A stretch of DNA of 39,148 bases, taken from contig JBEKTY010000067.1 of NCBI GenBank assembly GCA_049515555.1, positions 1-39,148 on the forward strand, in the 5' to 3' direction. The notes beneath the pieces were generated by a model. That model made no database searches. It saw nothing but the letters and a program-made list of their open reading frames with translations, and had not been told where the DNA came from. Shown here in pieces: positions 1 through 7,323 of this stretch. The stretch comes from JBEKTY01 sp049515555 (lineage in GTDB: Bacteria; Planctomycetota; Planctomycetia; Pirellulales; Thermoguttaceae). Position 1 is the first letter of the stretch, and each line of letters opens with the position of its first letter. The position numbers were made by a program, and so were the translations under genes.

Positions 1-136
1 TTGTCATAACACAGCGCGCCCCCGCGGGGGGGGGGCGCCCCCGGGCCGTTTCTTTCAAAAACACCCCCCCCCCCGCTCTGTTTTTTTGGGGGGGGGGGGG
101 GGGGGCGCCCCGCCCGGGCCCCCCCCCCCCCCCCGC
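1..136. other. Low-complexity G/C homopolymer edge, probable sequencing or assembly artefact
   Basis: The first 136 bases contain uninterrupted runs: about 11 C at 64-74, 7 T at 81-87, 18 G at 88-105 and 16 C at 119-134, separated by short GC-only strings. Nothing comparable occurs in the rest of the window. Poly-G next to poly-C at a sequence end is typical of dark-cycle or low-quality read tails folded into a contig edge. No gene is supported here. Confidence 0.75.
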
Positions 137-190
137 CACCGGAAGACATAAAAGCCGTTCCTTGCGGCGTTGTAGTGAAGAATCAGCGCT

Positions 191-226
191 CCGTGGGGCA
201 AGCCCCACGGGGGCGTTCACAGTTTG
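191..226. repeat. Partial copy of the palindromic repeat found at 383-590
   Basis: A hairpin with 8-bp arms (CCGTGGGG at 191-198, CCCCACGG at 203-210) is followed by GGGCGTTCACAGTTTG. The same arrangement, hairpin then GGTGGCGTTTACACTTTG, forms the right half of the larger element at 557-596. It is most simply a diverged half copy of that repeat. No gene is seen between 137 and 382. Confidence 0.5.
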
Positions 227-382
227 AATCGCCATAGACGTCATTGCCCAGTTCAGACCCCCTTCGGCTCGCGCTTGTAGACACCGAGACCCACGTGACG
301 TATCATCGCGGCAGACATGGGGGTTTGGCCCGTGTTGCGGGAATACCGAGGGCGGCCCGCTGGGGCTTTGGGCCGCAGCAAC

Positions 383-590
383 TGTAAACGCCACCGCCGG
401 CCTTGTGCGGCGGAGCGATGATTGATCACTACAAACGCCGTGATACCGACGGCCGCTTTTTTCCCGTCTCCGCTCGGCCGGTTACGCCGGCCGAGCGGAG
501 ACGGGAAAAAAGCGGAACTCCTTGGAGGGCCGGCGTTTGTAGCTGTCCAACCATCGCCCCACGGGGATCAACCCCGTGGTGGCGTTTACA
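383..590. repeat. Large nested palindromic element (about 208 bp) upstream of the first gene
   Basis: The outer arms TGTAAACGCCACC (383-395) and its complement (578-590) enclose a second pair, CTACAAACGCCG (429-440) and its complement (531-542). These enclose a perfect 29-bp hairpin (453-481 with 487-515, loop TTACG). Each shoulder carries its own small hairpin: CCGCCGG...CGGCGG near 394-413 and CCACGGGG...CCCCGTGG near 557-579. The shoulders also pair imperfectly through GCGATGATTG and its near complement at 547-557. This is the form of a non-autonomous palindromic element rather than a terminator. It ends 44 bases before the next start codon, so it lies in that gene's leader. Confidence 0.8.
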
Positions 591-634
591 CTTTGAGTTC
601 ATACCAGGTACGGCTTGCAAAGGGGGACGCGATC

Positions 635-2653
635 ATGTACCGGAACTTGGCGGGGTTGTCGGTTTCTCTGGTGCTGCTGGGCCTGTGCACATGGGCCGCC
701 GGGGCGGAGTCCTACCCGCCCGACCGCGACGCACCCGGCGACGCCATGATCCAAGCCTATCTGGCAAGGGAAACGGAGAAGATCGAGTCCGATTTCCTGG
801 CCGGCGTCACTACCGGTCCGCAGTGGGACGAGCGCAGAGCGGAGTACCGGGCCGAATACTTTTACATGCTGGGCCTGGCGCCACGGCCTGAAAAAACGCC
901 GCTGCGGGCGACCATCACCGGCACGCTGTCCCGCGACGGTTACACGGTCGACATGATCCATTACCAGAGCCGCCCGCGGCTGTATGTGACCGGCAATCTG
1001 TACCGCCCCGCCGACGTGCCGCCGGGCCGGCGGCTGCCGGCCGTGCTCTACGCCTGCGGCCACTGGAACCAGGGCCGCTCCGGCAACAAGACGGCCTGCC
1101 AGTCGCACGGCATCTGGCTGGCCAAACATGGATACATCTGCCTGGTGGTGGATTCGCTGCAGTTGGGCGAGATCGCCGGCATTCACCACGGCACCTACCG
1201 CGAGGGCCGCTGGTGGTGGCAGTCCCGCGGCTACACGCCGGCGGGCGTCGAATGCTGGAACGGCATGCGCGGCATCGACTACCTCGCCGGCCGGACGGAC
1301 GTCGACCCGCAGCGGATCGGCGTAACGGGCATCAGCGGCGGCGGGGCGGCCACCTTCTGGATCGCCGCCGCCGATGAGCGGGTCAAGGTGGCCGTGCCCG
1401 TCAGCGGCATGGCCGATCTCCGCTCCTACGTTTCCAATCGCGTAATCAACGGCCACTGCGACTGCATGTTCCTGTACAACACGTTTCAATGGCCGTGGAC
1501 GCGGATCGCGGCCCTGGTGGCCCCGCGGCCGCTGCTGTTCACCAACAGCGACCAGGACGGCATCTTTCCCATGGACGCGAACCGCCGTGTGATCGAGCGG
1601 CTGCGGCGGCTGTATGCCCTGTGCGGCGCGCCCGAGCGGGTCGACGCCTTCGTCAGCCAGGGTGGTCACGCCTACCGGGCCGACATTCGCCAGGCCGCCT
1701 TCCACTGGCTCAACGCGGCCCTGAAAGACGATCCCCGGCCGGTGGCCGACAGCGAGAGGGACCTCGTCAGCGGCGAGGGAAACAACCAGCATTACCCGAT
1801 CGAGCCCGAGCGGCTGCGGGTCTTTCCGCACGATTCGGACCTTCCTAAGGACGAGCTCAATACGCAGATCGACCGGCAATTCGTGCCCATGGCACGGGTC
1901 GAGCCGCCGGCCCCGGGCGGGCTGGCGGCCTGTCGGGCGGCGCTAAAGGCCGAGCTCCGCCGAGTGACGTTCCGCGCGATGAGCGAGCGGGTGCCGCCCG
2001 CCCGCACAATCGAGCCTGCCCAGGGCGAGCTGCTCCGCCTGGAAAGCGAGCCGGGAATCGAAGTCGGCTTGCAACCGGCGCCCCCCGCCCCGGCCGGCAA
2101 GGCCACCCGGCTGCTCATGGTCGTCCGCAACGCCGACGGCCGGCCACCGCTTTCCGACTGGCTGGGCCGGGTCCGCCTCTCGGGCGACGAGGTCTGGCTG
2201 TGCGCGGGGCGGGGCGTGGATCGCACCCGCTGGACCCGCAAGAACCCGCCCAACTACGTCGAGCGGGCGCACGCCCTGCTAGGGCGTACGGTGGATAGCG
2301 GCCGCGTGTGGGACGTGGCGGCCGCGGCCCGCTTCCTGCATGCCCGGCACGGCGGTCAACTGCCGGTCTACGTGGCCGGCGAGGGCCCGGCCGCCGTGCT
2401 GGCGGCCTACGCCGCGCTGTGGGAGCCCGAGATCGCCGGCGCGGTGCTGGGCCGCCCGCCGCTCAGTCACATGGACCCCGAGGCCCCGCCGCTACTGAAC
2501 GTGCTGCGCGTCTGCGACATTCCCGACGTGCTGGGCATGCTCGCCCCGCGGCCGCTGACGGTCTATGCCGGGCAGGCCGCGGCCTTGGACAAGGTGGCCG
2601 CCATCTACAAGGCCGCCGACGCCGCCGGCAAGTTCGCCCGCCAGGACGAATAG
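635..2653 (+). CDS. Secreted acetylxylan-esterase-like alpha/beta hydrolase with a degenerate second hydrolase domain
   Basis: This is predicted to be an exported carboxylesterase (AXE1/dienelactone-hydrolase type) that removes acetyl or similar groups from plant or algal polysaccharides. The chosen ATG has a GGGGG-type ribosome site about 10 bases upstream and begins a clear signal peptide (MYRNLAGLSVSLVLLGLCTW, cleaved near AGA). A longer open frame upstream crosses the palindrome and is not credible. The catalytic triad is visible: Ser234 in GISGGG, Asp306 in NSDQDGIFP and His345 in GGHAYR. At 672 residues it is about twice the usual esterase length. The extra C-terminal half (from about residue 470) looks like a second hydrolase fold in which the nucleophile elbow reads GEGPAA, so it is probably inactive. 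The substrate is inferred only from context. Confidence 0.8.
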   Translation: MYRNLAGLSVSLVLLGLCTWAAGAESYPPDRDAPGDAMIQAYLARETEKIESDFLAGVTTGPQWDERRAEYRAEYFYMLGLAPRPEKTPLRATITGTLSRDGYTVDMIHYQSRPRLYVTGNLYRPADVPPGRRLPAVLYACGHWNQGRSGNKTACQSHGIWLAKHGYICLVVDSLQLGEIAGIHHGTYREGRWWWQSRGYTPAGVECWNGMRGIDYLAGRTDVDPQRIGVTGISGGGAATFWIAAADERVKVAVPVSGMADLRSYVSNRVINGHCDCMFLYNTFQWPWTRIAALVAPRPLLFTNSDQDGIFPMDANRRVIERLRRLYALCGAPERVDAFVSQGGHAYRADIRQAAFHWLNAALKDDPRPVADSERDLVSGEGNNQHYPIEPERLRVFPHDSDLPKDELNTQIDRQFVPMARVEPPAPGGLAACRAALKAELRRVTFRAMSERVPPARTIEPAQGELLRLESEPGIEVGLQPAPPAPAGKATRLLMVVRNADGRPPLSDWLGRVRLSGDEVWLCAGRGVDRTRWTRKNPPNYVERAHALLGRTVDSGRVWDVAAAARFLHARHGGQLPVYVAGEGPAAVLAAYAALWEPEIAGAVLGRPPLSHMDPEAPPLLNVLRVCDIPDVLGMLAPRPLTVYAGQAAALDKVAAIYKAADAAGKFARQDE

Positions 2654-2666
2654 GCACCATTTAATT

Positions 2667-3671
2667 CTATCGGGGCTGCTGCTGGACCACCTCGATGGCC
2701 GCCAGCATGTTCTCCAGCGGCACGTCGCCTTCGACATCGTGGGCGGGGGCGAAGATATAGCCGCCCTCGCGCCCCAGTGCCACGAGGCGGCGGGCCTCGG
2801 CCCGCACCTCTGCCACCGTGCCGAAGGGCAACGTCCTTTGGGTCGACAGCCCGCCGTGAAAGGCCAGCCGTCCGCGGTAACGTGGCAGCAAGCTGTAAAC
2901 GTCCATCACCTCGGGCTGGAAGGGGTTGAAGCAGCTCAGGCCGATATCGAGCAGGTCGTCGAACAACTCGTCGACGTCGCCGCAGGAATGGATCATTACG
3001 AACTTGCCCGCTTGCCGCACCGCGGCGTACATCCGCTTCAGTTGCGGCAGGATGAATTCCCGCCACAAGCGCGGACCCATTTGCAAACCGTGCTGCTGCC
3101 CCCAGTCGTCGCCGAAGTACACGGCGTCGATGTCGTGCTTCAGGGCCTCGCGGAGCTGGGCGATGTTGTAGTCGGCAATGCGGCCCAACAAATCGTGGAC
3201 GAAGCGGGGCGCGTCGTAGAAATCCATCAGCAACTGTCCCATGCCCCGCAGGGTCCACGCCCGCTCGTACAGCGAGAAGCCGATCTGGAACACCCGGAAG
3301 CGGTCGGGAAAGCGGGCGATCCCGGCCGCTATGCCGGCGAAGATGCGGGGATCGAGCGGATCGGGAAACTCGTAGCCGGCCAAGCTGGGCCGGGCCAGCA
3401 CTTGCCCTTCGACATTGCCGATGTCCTTATCGACGCTCCGGTCCCAGACCACGCCGAACACGTCTTGCACGCGATCATGGCCCAACTCGCTGAAGAAACC
3501 GATGTCGCTGCCGAGCTTCAGCAGGTGATTCTCCAGCGGGACTTCGATGTCCGGGCAGCCGTAGTGCCGCTCGAGCTTCTCCCGGGCTTCCTTGGTAAAA
3601 CCCATCGACCAAGGGACGTACGGCGGCCGCTTCCCTTCCAGAACCAGGTGGATGACGTCGCGTTTCTGCAT
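2667..3671 (-). CDS. Uroporphyrinogen decarboxylase superfamily protein (methyltransferase-like), not HemE
   Basis: This 334-residue protein belongs to the URO-D superfamily, which includes HemE and the corrinoid-dependent methyltransferases of the MtaA/MtbA type. It starts MQKRDVIHLVLEGKRPPYVP and carries the hallmark IHSCGDVDELF near residue 220, with a further Cys 17 residues later (GLSCFNPFQPE). That arrangement resembles the His-x-Cys...Cys zinc site of methyltransferase members. The HemE N-terminal signature is absent. Paralogues of this kind are common beside carbohydrate genes in planctomycetes and their function is unproven. It converges on the esterase upstream, with 13 bases between the stops. 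A 162-bp repeat lies 17 bases before its start, and no Shine-Dalgarno is obvious. Confidence 0.8.
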   Translation of the reverse strand: MQKRDVIHLVLEGKRPPYVPWSMGFTKEAREKLERHYGCPDIEVPLENHLLKLGSDIGFFSELGHDRVQDVFGVVWDRSVDKDIGNVEGQVLARPSLAGYEFPDPLDPRIFAGIAAGIARFPDRFRVFQIGFSLYERAWTLRGMGQLLMDFYDAPRFVHDLLGRIADYNIAQLREALKHDIDAVYFGDDWGQQHGLQMGPRLWREFILPQLKRMYAAVRQAGKFVMIHSCGDVDELFDDLLDIGLSCFNPFQPEVMDVYSLLPRYRGRLAFHGGLSTQRTLPFGTVAEVRAEARRLVALGREGGYIFAPAHDVEGDVPLENMLAAIEVVQQQPR

Positions 3672-3688
3672 GAAAGTCAGCGTGGCGT

Positions 3689-3850
3689 GCGGTTAGGAAC
3701 CGCGAAAGAGTGCCTTGAGCAAGTTCCAGCGACGGTGGCACGTCCCTGAGCGCAGCGAAGGGCGTGGTTCTTCGCACCTCGCCACGCCCTTCGTCCCTCA
3801 GGGCGTGCCACCCCAGTTGGTCGACTTATCTCCTCGCGGTTCCTAACCGC
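3689..3850. repeat. Family-1 palindromic element, full copy with perfect 16-bp terminal inverted repeats
   Basis: The ends GCGGTTAGGAACCGCG (3689-3704) and its exact complement (3835-3850) bound a core hairpin at 3734-3812, whose arms read GGTGGCACGTCCCTGAGCGC and CTCAGGGCGTGCCACC. Other copies or fragments are at 6159-6172 (14 bases only), 9164-9297, 14668-14797 and 28751-28857. The core translates on either strand into the spurious peptides WHVPERSEGR or PSLRSGTCHP. It has the shape of a MITE or REP-like element with no coding capacity, and it fills the leader of the URO-D-like gene. Confidence 0.85.
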
Positions 3851-3887
3851 AGGGGCGTGAACGATTACAGATCCTCCGAGCCAGGCG

Positions 3888-4358
3888 TTAGCTCGTCTGA
3901 ATCTGGATCTTCCTGACTTCGGGCTTCTTCTCCTCGGGCAGTTGCAGCTTGAAGGTCAGCGTCAGGATGCCGTCCTTAAGCTCCGCCACGGGCTCGCCCT
4001 CGATGTTCTCCGGCAGACGAAGCTGCCGCTTGAACGAGCCGTAGGACAGCTCGCGGATGTGATACTGCTCCGCGCTCTTCTCGCCGTTGGTCTTGCTCGT
4101 GCCCGAGATCTCCAGAACGCCCTCCGGCAAAATCTGGACGTTGATCTGCTCGGGCGGGTAGCCCGCCACGGTGGTCTTCACCACCAGGTGGCCGTCGTTG
4201 GTCGTGTAGGCGTCCAGCGGCGGGAAGTTGGCCTTGCTCTTCACCCCGTCGGTGAAGTCCTGGCCGAACACGTCGTTGAGCATGCGGTCGAGTTGCCGCG
4301 AGAGTGGGCCGAACAGCTCGTCCCGGGAAACAGGGCGCAATCGCAAAGTACCGAACAT
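3888..4358 (-). CDS. Small heat-shock protein, Hsp20/alpha-crystallin family
   Basis: This 156-residue ATP-independent holdase binds unfolding proteins in the cytoplasm. The start is set by a perfect AGGAGG (plus-strand complement at 4364-4369) five bases before the ATG; the longer frame upstream has no such site. The N-terminal arm is MFGTLRLRPVSRDELFGPLS. The alpha-crystallin domain runs from about residue 45 to 140 and includes PPLDAYTTNDGHLVVKTTVA, the VLEISG strand and the conserved A-x-x-x-x-GILTLTF motif (AELKDGILTLTF). A short C-terminal tail follows. Length and domain order are normal for the family. It is transcribed away from the radical SAM gene, and a perfect 9-bp inverted repeat lies in the shared upstream region. 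Confidence 0.93.
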   Translation of the reverse strand: MFGTLRLRPVSRDELFGPLSRQLDRMLNDVFGQDFTDGVKSKANFPPLDAYTTNDGHLVVKTTVAGYPPEQINVQILPEGVLEISGTSKTNGEKSAEQYHIRELSYGSFKRQLRLPENIEGEPVAELKDGILTLTFKLQLPEEKKPEVRKIQIQTS

Positions 4359-4446
4359 ACAAACCTCCTCTTGACCCCTTGGGTCGGTTAGGCCGCTCCA
4401 CGTGGGACACGGCCGACTGTCCACCCCGGTTTGGGCATGGACCCTT

Positions 4447-4467
4447 AAGCTGCCAACTTGGCAGCTT
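4447..4467. promoter_or_regulatory. Perfect inverted repeat between the hsp20 and radical SAM genes, candidate operator
   Basis: AAGCTGCCA and TGGCAGCTT form perfect 9-bp arms around a 3-base centre (ACT). The site lies about 90 bases upstream of the hsp20 start and 31 bases before a possible GTG start of the radical SAM gene. It does not match the CIRCE (HrcA) sequence, and I could not align it to a sigma-54 promoter. A regulator or stress-specific operator is an inference from position and symmetry only. There is no T-run to suggest a terminator. Confidence 0.4.
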
Positions 4468-4563
4468 TTCAACGAGAATCATAAAGGAGCAACCTCCGTG
4501 CCAAACCCGGCGCCTTTTCCACAGCGGTTCGACACGCTACAATCGCGCCCGCAATCAACAGTC

Positions 4564-6018
4564 ATGTTAACGCTCATCAACAGCAATCGCATGCTGCCGC
4601 CGATCGCCCCGCTCGGGCTCGATTATGTGGGGGCGGCCGTGCGCCAAGCGGGGATCGAGGTCGATTTGCTCGACCTGTGCCTGGCAGACAATCCGGCCGG
4701 CGCGGTGCGGCACTACTTCCACACTCGGCAGCCCGAGTTGATTGGCGTCTCGTTTCGCAACATCGACGATTGTTTCTGGCCCAGCGGGGCGTGGTTCGTC
4801 CCGGACCTCGGGCAACTCGTGGCCCGTGTGCGCGGGCTATCGGGTGCGCCCGTCGTGCTGGGCGGCGTCGGATATTCGATCCTTGCCGCCGACGTGCTCC
4901 GCGCCTCCGGGGCCGATTTCGGCATCCGCGGCGACGGCGAACAGGCCGTCGTGGAATTGCTCGCCGAGTTGCGAGGCCCAAGGCGCTGGGATCGGGTGAG
5001 CGGGCTGCTGTGGCAAGAGGATGGCATAGTGCACGAGAACCGCCCGGCCTGGCCTGGCACACTGGCCGTACCGGCCGCCCGCGACATGGTAGACAACCCG
5101 ACGTATTTCCGCCTGGGCGGGCAGATCGGCGTGGAGAGCAAGCGCGGCTGTAGCCGCCAGTGCAGCTATTGCGTCGATCCGCTGGCCAAGGGCCCGACCG
5201 TCCGCCTGCGGCCGCCTTCCGACGTGGCCGGCGAGATGGAAGGCTTGCTCCGGCAGGGGATCGACGTATTCCACCTCTGCGATGCGGAGTTTAACCTGCC
5301 GCCCGGCCACGCCCGCGACGTCTGCGACGAGCTGATCCGCCGCGGGATTGGTTCCCGTAGCCGGTGGTATGCCTACCTTGCCGTCCTGCCCTTCGACGCG
5401 GACCTGGCAGGGCGGATGGCCCGGGCGGGCTGCGTGGGCATCAACTTCACCAGCGATTCGGCCAGCCCCGCCATGCTCGCCAGCTACGGGCAGCCGCATC
5501 GGCAGGCGGACCTCCGCGCGGCGATCGGGCACTGCCGGCAGCACGGCATTGCCGTCATGTGCGACCTGCTCCTGGGCGGTCCCGGCGAGACCGTCGACAG
5601 CGTTACGCAGTCCATCCGTTTCTTTCAGCAGGCCGGGCCGGATTGCGTGGGGGCGGCCCTGGGGCTTCGGCTCTATCCGTCAACGCGCATCACGGCCACG
5701 GTCGCCCAGGAAGGCCCGTGGGAGAGCAACCCCAGCATCCGCCGCCATTACGAGGGCCCGATCCATCTGCTGCGGCCCACGTTCTATATCTCAAGCCTGC
5801 TGGGCGAGCGGCCGGCCCGGTTGGTACGCGATCTGGTCGCCGGCGACCCGCGCTTCTTCGAGCCGGAAGAGGAAACCCCGGCCGCCGATCGGCCCGGCAT
5901 CGCGGGCGACCACAACTACAACGCCAACCGATCGTTGGCCAATGCAATACGTTCCGGCGCCCGGGGTGCATACTGGGATATTCTGCGAACTGGAAAAGGT
6001 GTCAGGAACCGTTTCTGA
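4564..6018 (+). CDS. B12-binding-domain radical SAM protein
   Basis: This 484-residue enzyme pairs an N-terminal cobalamin-binding-like domain (about 1-130: LTLINSNRMLPPIAPLGLDY, later FGIRGDGEQAVVELL) with a radical SAM core. The 4Fe-4S ligands Cys196, Cys200 and Cys203 are in RGCSRQCSYC. The later GGPGET motif (LLGGPGETVDSV) is typical of the family. The reaction cannot be read from the sequence; relatives include methyltransferases and ring-rearranging enzymes. An in-frame GTG at 4498 has a better ribosome site (AAAGGAG, 8 bases away) and would add 22 residues. I kept the ATG because the family motif begins there. The last residues (GKGVRNRF) are encoded by an intergenic repeat, so the native C-terminus has probably been replaced. 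Confidence 0.82.
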   Translation: MLTLINSNRMLPPIAPLGLDYVGAAVRQAGIEVDLLDLCLADNPAGAVRHYFHTRQPELIGVSFRNIDDCFWPSGAWFVPDLGQLVARVRGLSGAPVVLGGVGYSILAADVLRASGADFGIRGDGEQAVVELLAELRGPRRWDRVSGLLWQEDGIVHENRPAWPGTLAVPAARDMVDNPTYFRLGGQIGVESKRGCSRQCSYCVDPLAKGPTVRLRPPSDVAGEMEGLLRQGIDVFHLCDAEFNLPPGHARDVCDELIRRGIGSRSRWYAYLAVLPFDADLAGRMARAGCVGINFTSDSASPAMLASYGQPHRQADLRAAIGHCRQHGIAVMCDLLLGGPGETVDSVTQSIRFFQQAGPDCVGAALGLRLYPSTRITATVAQEGPWESNPSIRRHYEGPIHLLRPTFYISSLLGERPARLVRDLVAGDPRFFEPEEETPAADRPGIAGDHNYNANRSLANAIRSGARGAYWDILRTGKGVRNRF

Positions 6019-6114
6019 AGAAGGTGTCAGGTGAAAAAGGTGTCAGGAACCGTTTCGATGCACCTCCGTCGGAACAGGCGTCGGCACCGCGCGGATTACA
6101 TCGTTCCTGACACC
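5993..6114. repeat. GGTGTCAGGAACCGTTTC repeat cluster
   Basis: Two near-identical direct copies (5993-6015 and 6033-6056) flank a partial copy (6017-6031). An inverted copy of the core, GTTCCTGACACC, lies at 6103-6114. The set can fold into a hairpin with the last inverted copy. The first copy overlaps the end of the radical SAM reading frame and supplies its stop codon. Confidence 0.75.
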
Positions 6115-6333
6115 GGCCTTGATCGTAACCTTGCCCAATGCTAGCTGCGCTGGCATCGGGTGGCACGTCCCTAGAAGAAAGTGCCGATGCCGAACGTGTG
6201 CCTTGTCTTCAGCGTCGATTACGTCAATACGTTTGAAATGCTCGAAGACCTGAACGTTAAGTTCATCTTGAGCACCAAGAATCGCCGAGGAAAATGAATT
6301 GCTAGGGGGTTCTAATCCCGACGCCGGATCGTC
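6115..6333. other. Intergenic stretch with a family-1 repeat fragment and a possible gene remnant
   Basis: Bases 6159-6172 (GGTGGCACGTCCCT) match only the left arm of the family-1 element, so this copy is truncated. Immediately after, 6187-6297 is open for 36 codons (MPNVCLVFSVDY...KNRRGK), with more AT at third positions than its neighbours and no ribosome site. It may be a decayed gene fragment or chance. Nothing else is recognisable before the convergent end of the next gene. Confidence 0.35.
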
Positions 6334-7323
6334 TTACGACAGTTGCAGGCCCAAATCGAGGCGGCGGGCGTTTTCCAGGGCCCGCGCTGCGGCGCATAAA
6401 TCCTGAATCGCCACGCCGACCGACTTGAACAGCGTAATCTCGTCGGCGCGGCGCCGGCCCGGCGACCGCCCCAGCACGACTTCGCCCAGCTCGGTGCCGA
6501 AGTGCGACTGTTCGATCAGGCCTTGCTGCAAGGGTTGCAGCAAATCGCCCGCTTCAGCCAGTGCCGCGGCCCGATGGTCTACGACCACGCGGGCCCGGCA
6601 GACGACGGCGGCCGGGATCTCCGCCATGTCGCGCCGGTAGGCGCCGACGGCATTGACGTGCGCGCCGGCGGGCAGCTCGCCCTCGGCGAAGACCGGCCGG
6701 CAGGAGGAGGTGGCAGTGCAAACCACGTCGGCACCGGCCAGGTTCCTGGCGGGTGTGTCGGCACGCTCGACCGGCACACCCAGGCAATGGCTCATCTCGG
6801 CGGCAAAGCGATCCGCGGCAGACGGGTCGGCGTCATAAACGGATGCCCGGCGAATGGCCCGCACGCGGCACACTGCTTCCAGTTGCGTGCGTGCCTGCAC
6901 GCCGGCGCCGAAAACGGCCACCGCCGCGGCCTCGGATCGGGCCATTAGATCGGTGGCCAGACCGGACGCGGCGCCGGTGCGGATGGCGGTGAGGCTCGTG
7001 CCGTCCATCACCGCCAGATGCGCCCCGCTGACGCCGTCGATCAGGACCACTAGCGCCTGCACTGTCGGCAGCCCGCGCCGCGGATTGTCTGGAAACACCG
7101 TAACGGTCTTCAAGGAGAACATTTTTAGCGCGAGGGAGTGACAGGGCATAACCAGAAGGTCGCCATGCGCGTCCGGCGCTGGCAGACATTCGCGCTTCGG
7201 CAGCGTCACCTGCCCGCTGGACAACTGTGCGAAGGCTTCGCGCATGGCTGTAATCGCGTCGGTCATCGGCAGCGCGCGGCGCACGTCCGCCGCGGAAAGA
7301 TAGAGCAGTGGCGTGGTGTTCAT
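6334..7323 (-). CDS. Ornithine cyclodeaminase / mu-crystallin family NAD(P)-dependent enzyme
   Basis: This 329-residue member of the OCD/mu-crystallin family includes ornithine cyclodeaminases, alanine dehydrogenases and ketimine reductases among its relatives. Visible family marks are MFSLKTVTVFPDN near residue 70, the TAIRTGAASGLAT helix near 112, the Rossmann loop GAGVQARTQ near 140 and the C-terminal ITLFKSVGVAIQDL. The substrate cannot be fixed; a typical ornithine-specific signature was not confirmed. Its ATG overlaps the stop of the upstream serine dehydratase by four bases (ATGA), so the two are almost certainly translated together. That pairing suggests handling of the imine, 2-aminoacrylate or pyruvate made by the dehydratase, possibly as an imine reductase or alanine dehydrogenase. 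This is inference. Confidence 0.85.
   Translation of the reverse strand: MNTTPLLYLSAADVRRALPMTDAITAMREAFAQLSSGQVTLPKRECLPAPDAHGDLLVMPCHSLALKMFSLKTVTVFPDNPRRGLPTVQALVVLIDGVSGAHLAVMDGTSLTAIRTGAASGLATDLMARSEAAAVAVFGAGVQARTQLEAVCRVRAIRRASVYDADPSAADRFAAEMSHCLGVPVERADTPARNLAGADVVCTATSSCRPVFAEGELPAGAHVNAVGAYRRDMAEIPAAVVCRARVVVDHRAAALAEAGDLLQPLQQGLIEQSHFGTELGEVVLGRSPGRRRADEITLFKSVGVAIQDLCAAARALENARRLDLGLQLS

Noticed and set aside
403..891. 162-codon open frame crossing the upstream palindrome
   Set aside because: It runs through an inverted repeat and into the esterase in another frame. Its sequence is shaped by the palindrome, not by coding selection.
599..1879. 426-codon open frame on the minus strand
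   Set aside because: It is antisense to the esterase with its complete catalytic triad; there is no ribosome site or motif.
2565..3749. 394-codon open frame on the plus strand
   Set aside because: It is antisense to the URO-D-like gene, which has clear family motifs, and overlaps the end of the esterase.
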